Shown: one piece after another, positions 63,939-64,000 of the stretch
How positions within the stretch are numbered: position 1 is the stretch's first letter
Layout of the letters: each line of letters begins with the position of its first letter
The notes under the pieces: generated by a model
Told to the model about the DNA's origin: nothing
The model's database searches: none
The model's input: only the letters and a program-made list of their open reading frames with translations
Source: Alopecurus myosuroides
Taxonomy: Eukaryota > Streptophyta > Magnoliopsida > Poales > Poaceae
Reading direction: 5' to 3'
Length of the DNA: 64,000 bases
Assembly: GCA_028641055.1 (NCBI GenBank)
Contig: CM054062.1
Coordinates: 231,140,696 to 231,204,695 of the forward strand
Made by a program: the position numbers and the translations under genes

Positions 63939-64000
63939 GCATCAAAACTAAATTATTTCACACAAATCAAGCATGCTAGCTCATACAACCTATCACCCAC

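Larger units (their letters stand above)
60435..64000 (-). mobile_element. V: Athila-like LTR element, cut by the window edge
   Basis: An LTR of 1,369 bp (60,435-61,803) starts TGATGACCCACAAGTATAGG, a hallmark of Triticeae Athila-type LTRs, and ends GACGTATCA. The next bases ACTCCCCCCAAGCTTAG are the complement of its polypurine tract, so this is the 3' LTR and the element reads right to left. Its interior shares blocks with Y. The 5' LTR and primer site are outside. The left target copy should be CACCC (60,430-60,434). Confidence 0.85.

Noticed and set aside
1..64000. CRISPR arrays, rRNA genes and intact tRNA genes
   Set aside because: No regularly spaced repeat array, no rRNA sequence, and only tRNA-like fragments (primer sites and one B-box-like motif) were seen.

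Overview
This is plant nuclear DNA, almost certainly from a large-genome grass of the Triticeae (wheat, barley, Aegilops or relatives). The reasons are one intron-containing plastid-protein gene with a GC-rich first exon, Stowaway-type miniature elements of the grass kind (ends reading CTCCCTCCGT), and about 50 kb of LTR retrotransposons stacked inside one another. I see no bacterial, organellar or rRNA genes and no CRISPR array. Species and family names of the repeats are inference from recalled similarity; no database was searched.

Region 1 (1-11,100) is the gene island. The only host gene I can support is a complete six-exon gene, 320-7,115 on the + strand, for a 230-residue chloroplast CLPT-type Clp protease accessory protein. 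Its 4.5-kb fourth intron holds a tiny Stowaway hairpin, a TRIM-like mini-retrotransposon, a 184-bp MITE with a clear 6-bp target duplication and a second MITE-like repeat. Another Stowaway-like element and a (TG)n microsatellite lie downstream.

Region 2 (11,100-22,276) is a graveyard of old minus-strand elements: the 3' end of a LINE-like element with an RNase H domain, an Athila-like Ty3 fragment (protease and reverse transcriptase), a truncated Tat-like Ty3 element (gag, protease, RT, two RNase H, integrase), and decayed Athila-type LTRs.

Region 3 (22,277-60,434) is one nest of four elements. The oldest, X, is a Tat-like element with gag and protease but no polymerase, plus a decayed antisense accessory gene. 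Y (28,106-35,500, target duplication GCCAC) is a non-autonomous Athila-like element inserted in X. Z (37,327-59,665, target duplication GGATA) is a young Tat-lineage element also inserted in X. It has a long gag ORF, an intact 1,529-residue pol, and on the opposite strand a spliced accessory gene with its own TATA box. W (45,258-55,444, target duplication ATAAA) lies inside Z. It has two 4,573-bp LTRs around only 1,041 bp of internal sequence, and is the youngest insertion.

Region 4 (60,435-64,000) is V, another Athila-like element inserted in the 3' LTR of X. It runs off the right edge.

The most interesting object is the antisense gene of Z (58,563-55,614). It has at least six exons joined by consistent GT-AG borders, a domain of the 'putative plant transposon protein' (Transposase_28) type, a coiled coil and an acidic tail. 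A decayed relative sits in X at the matching place, so this is a conserved accessory gene of the lineage, comparable to the antisense gene described in maize Grande.
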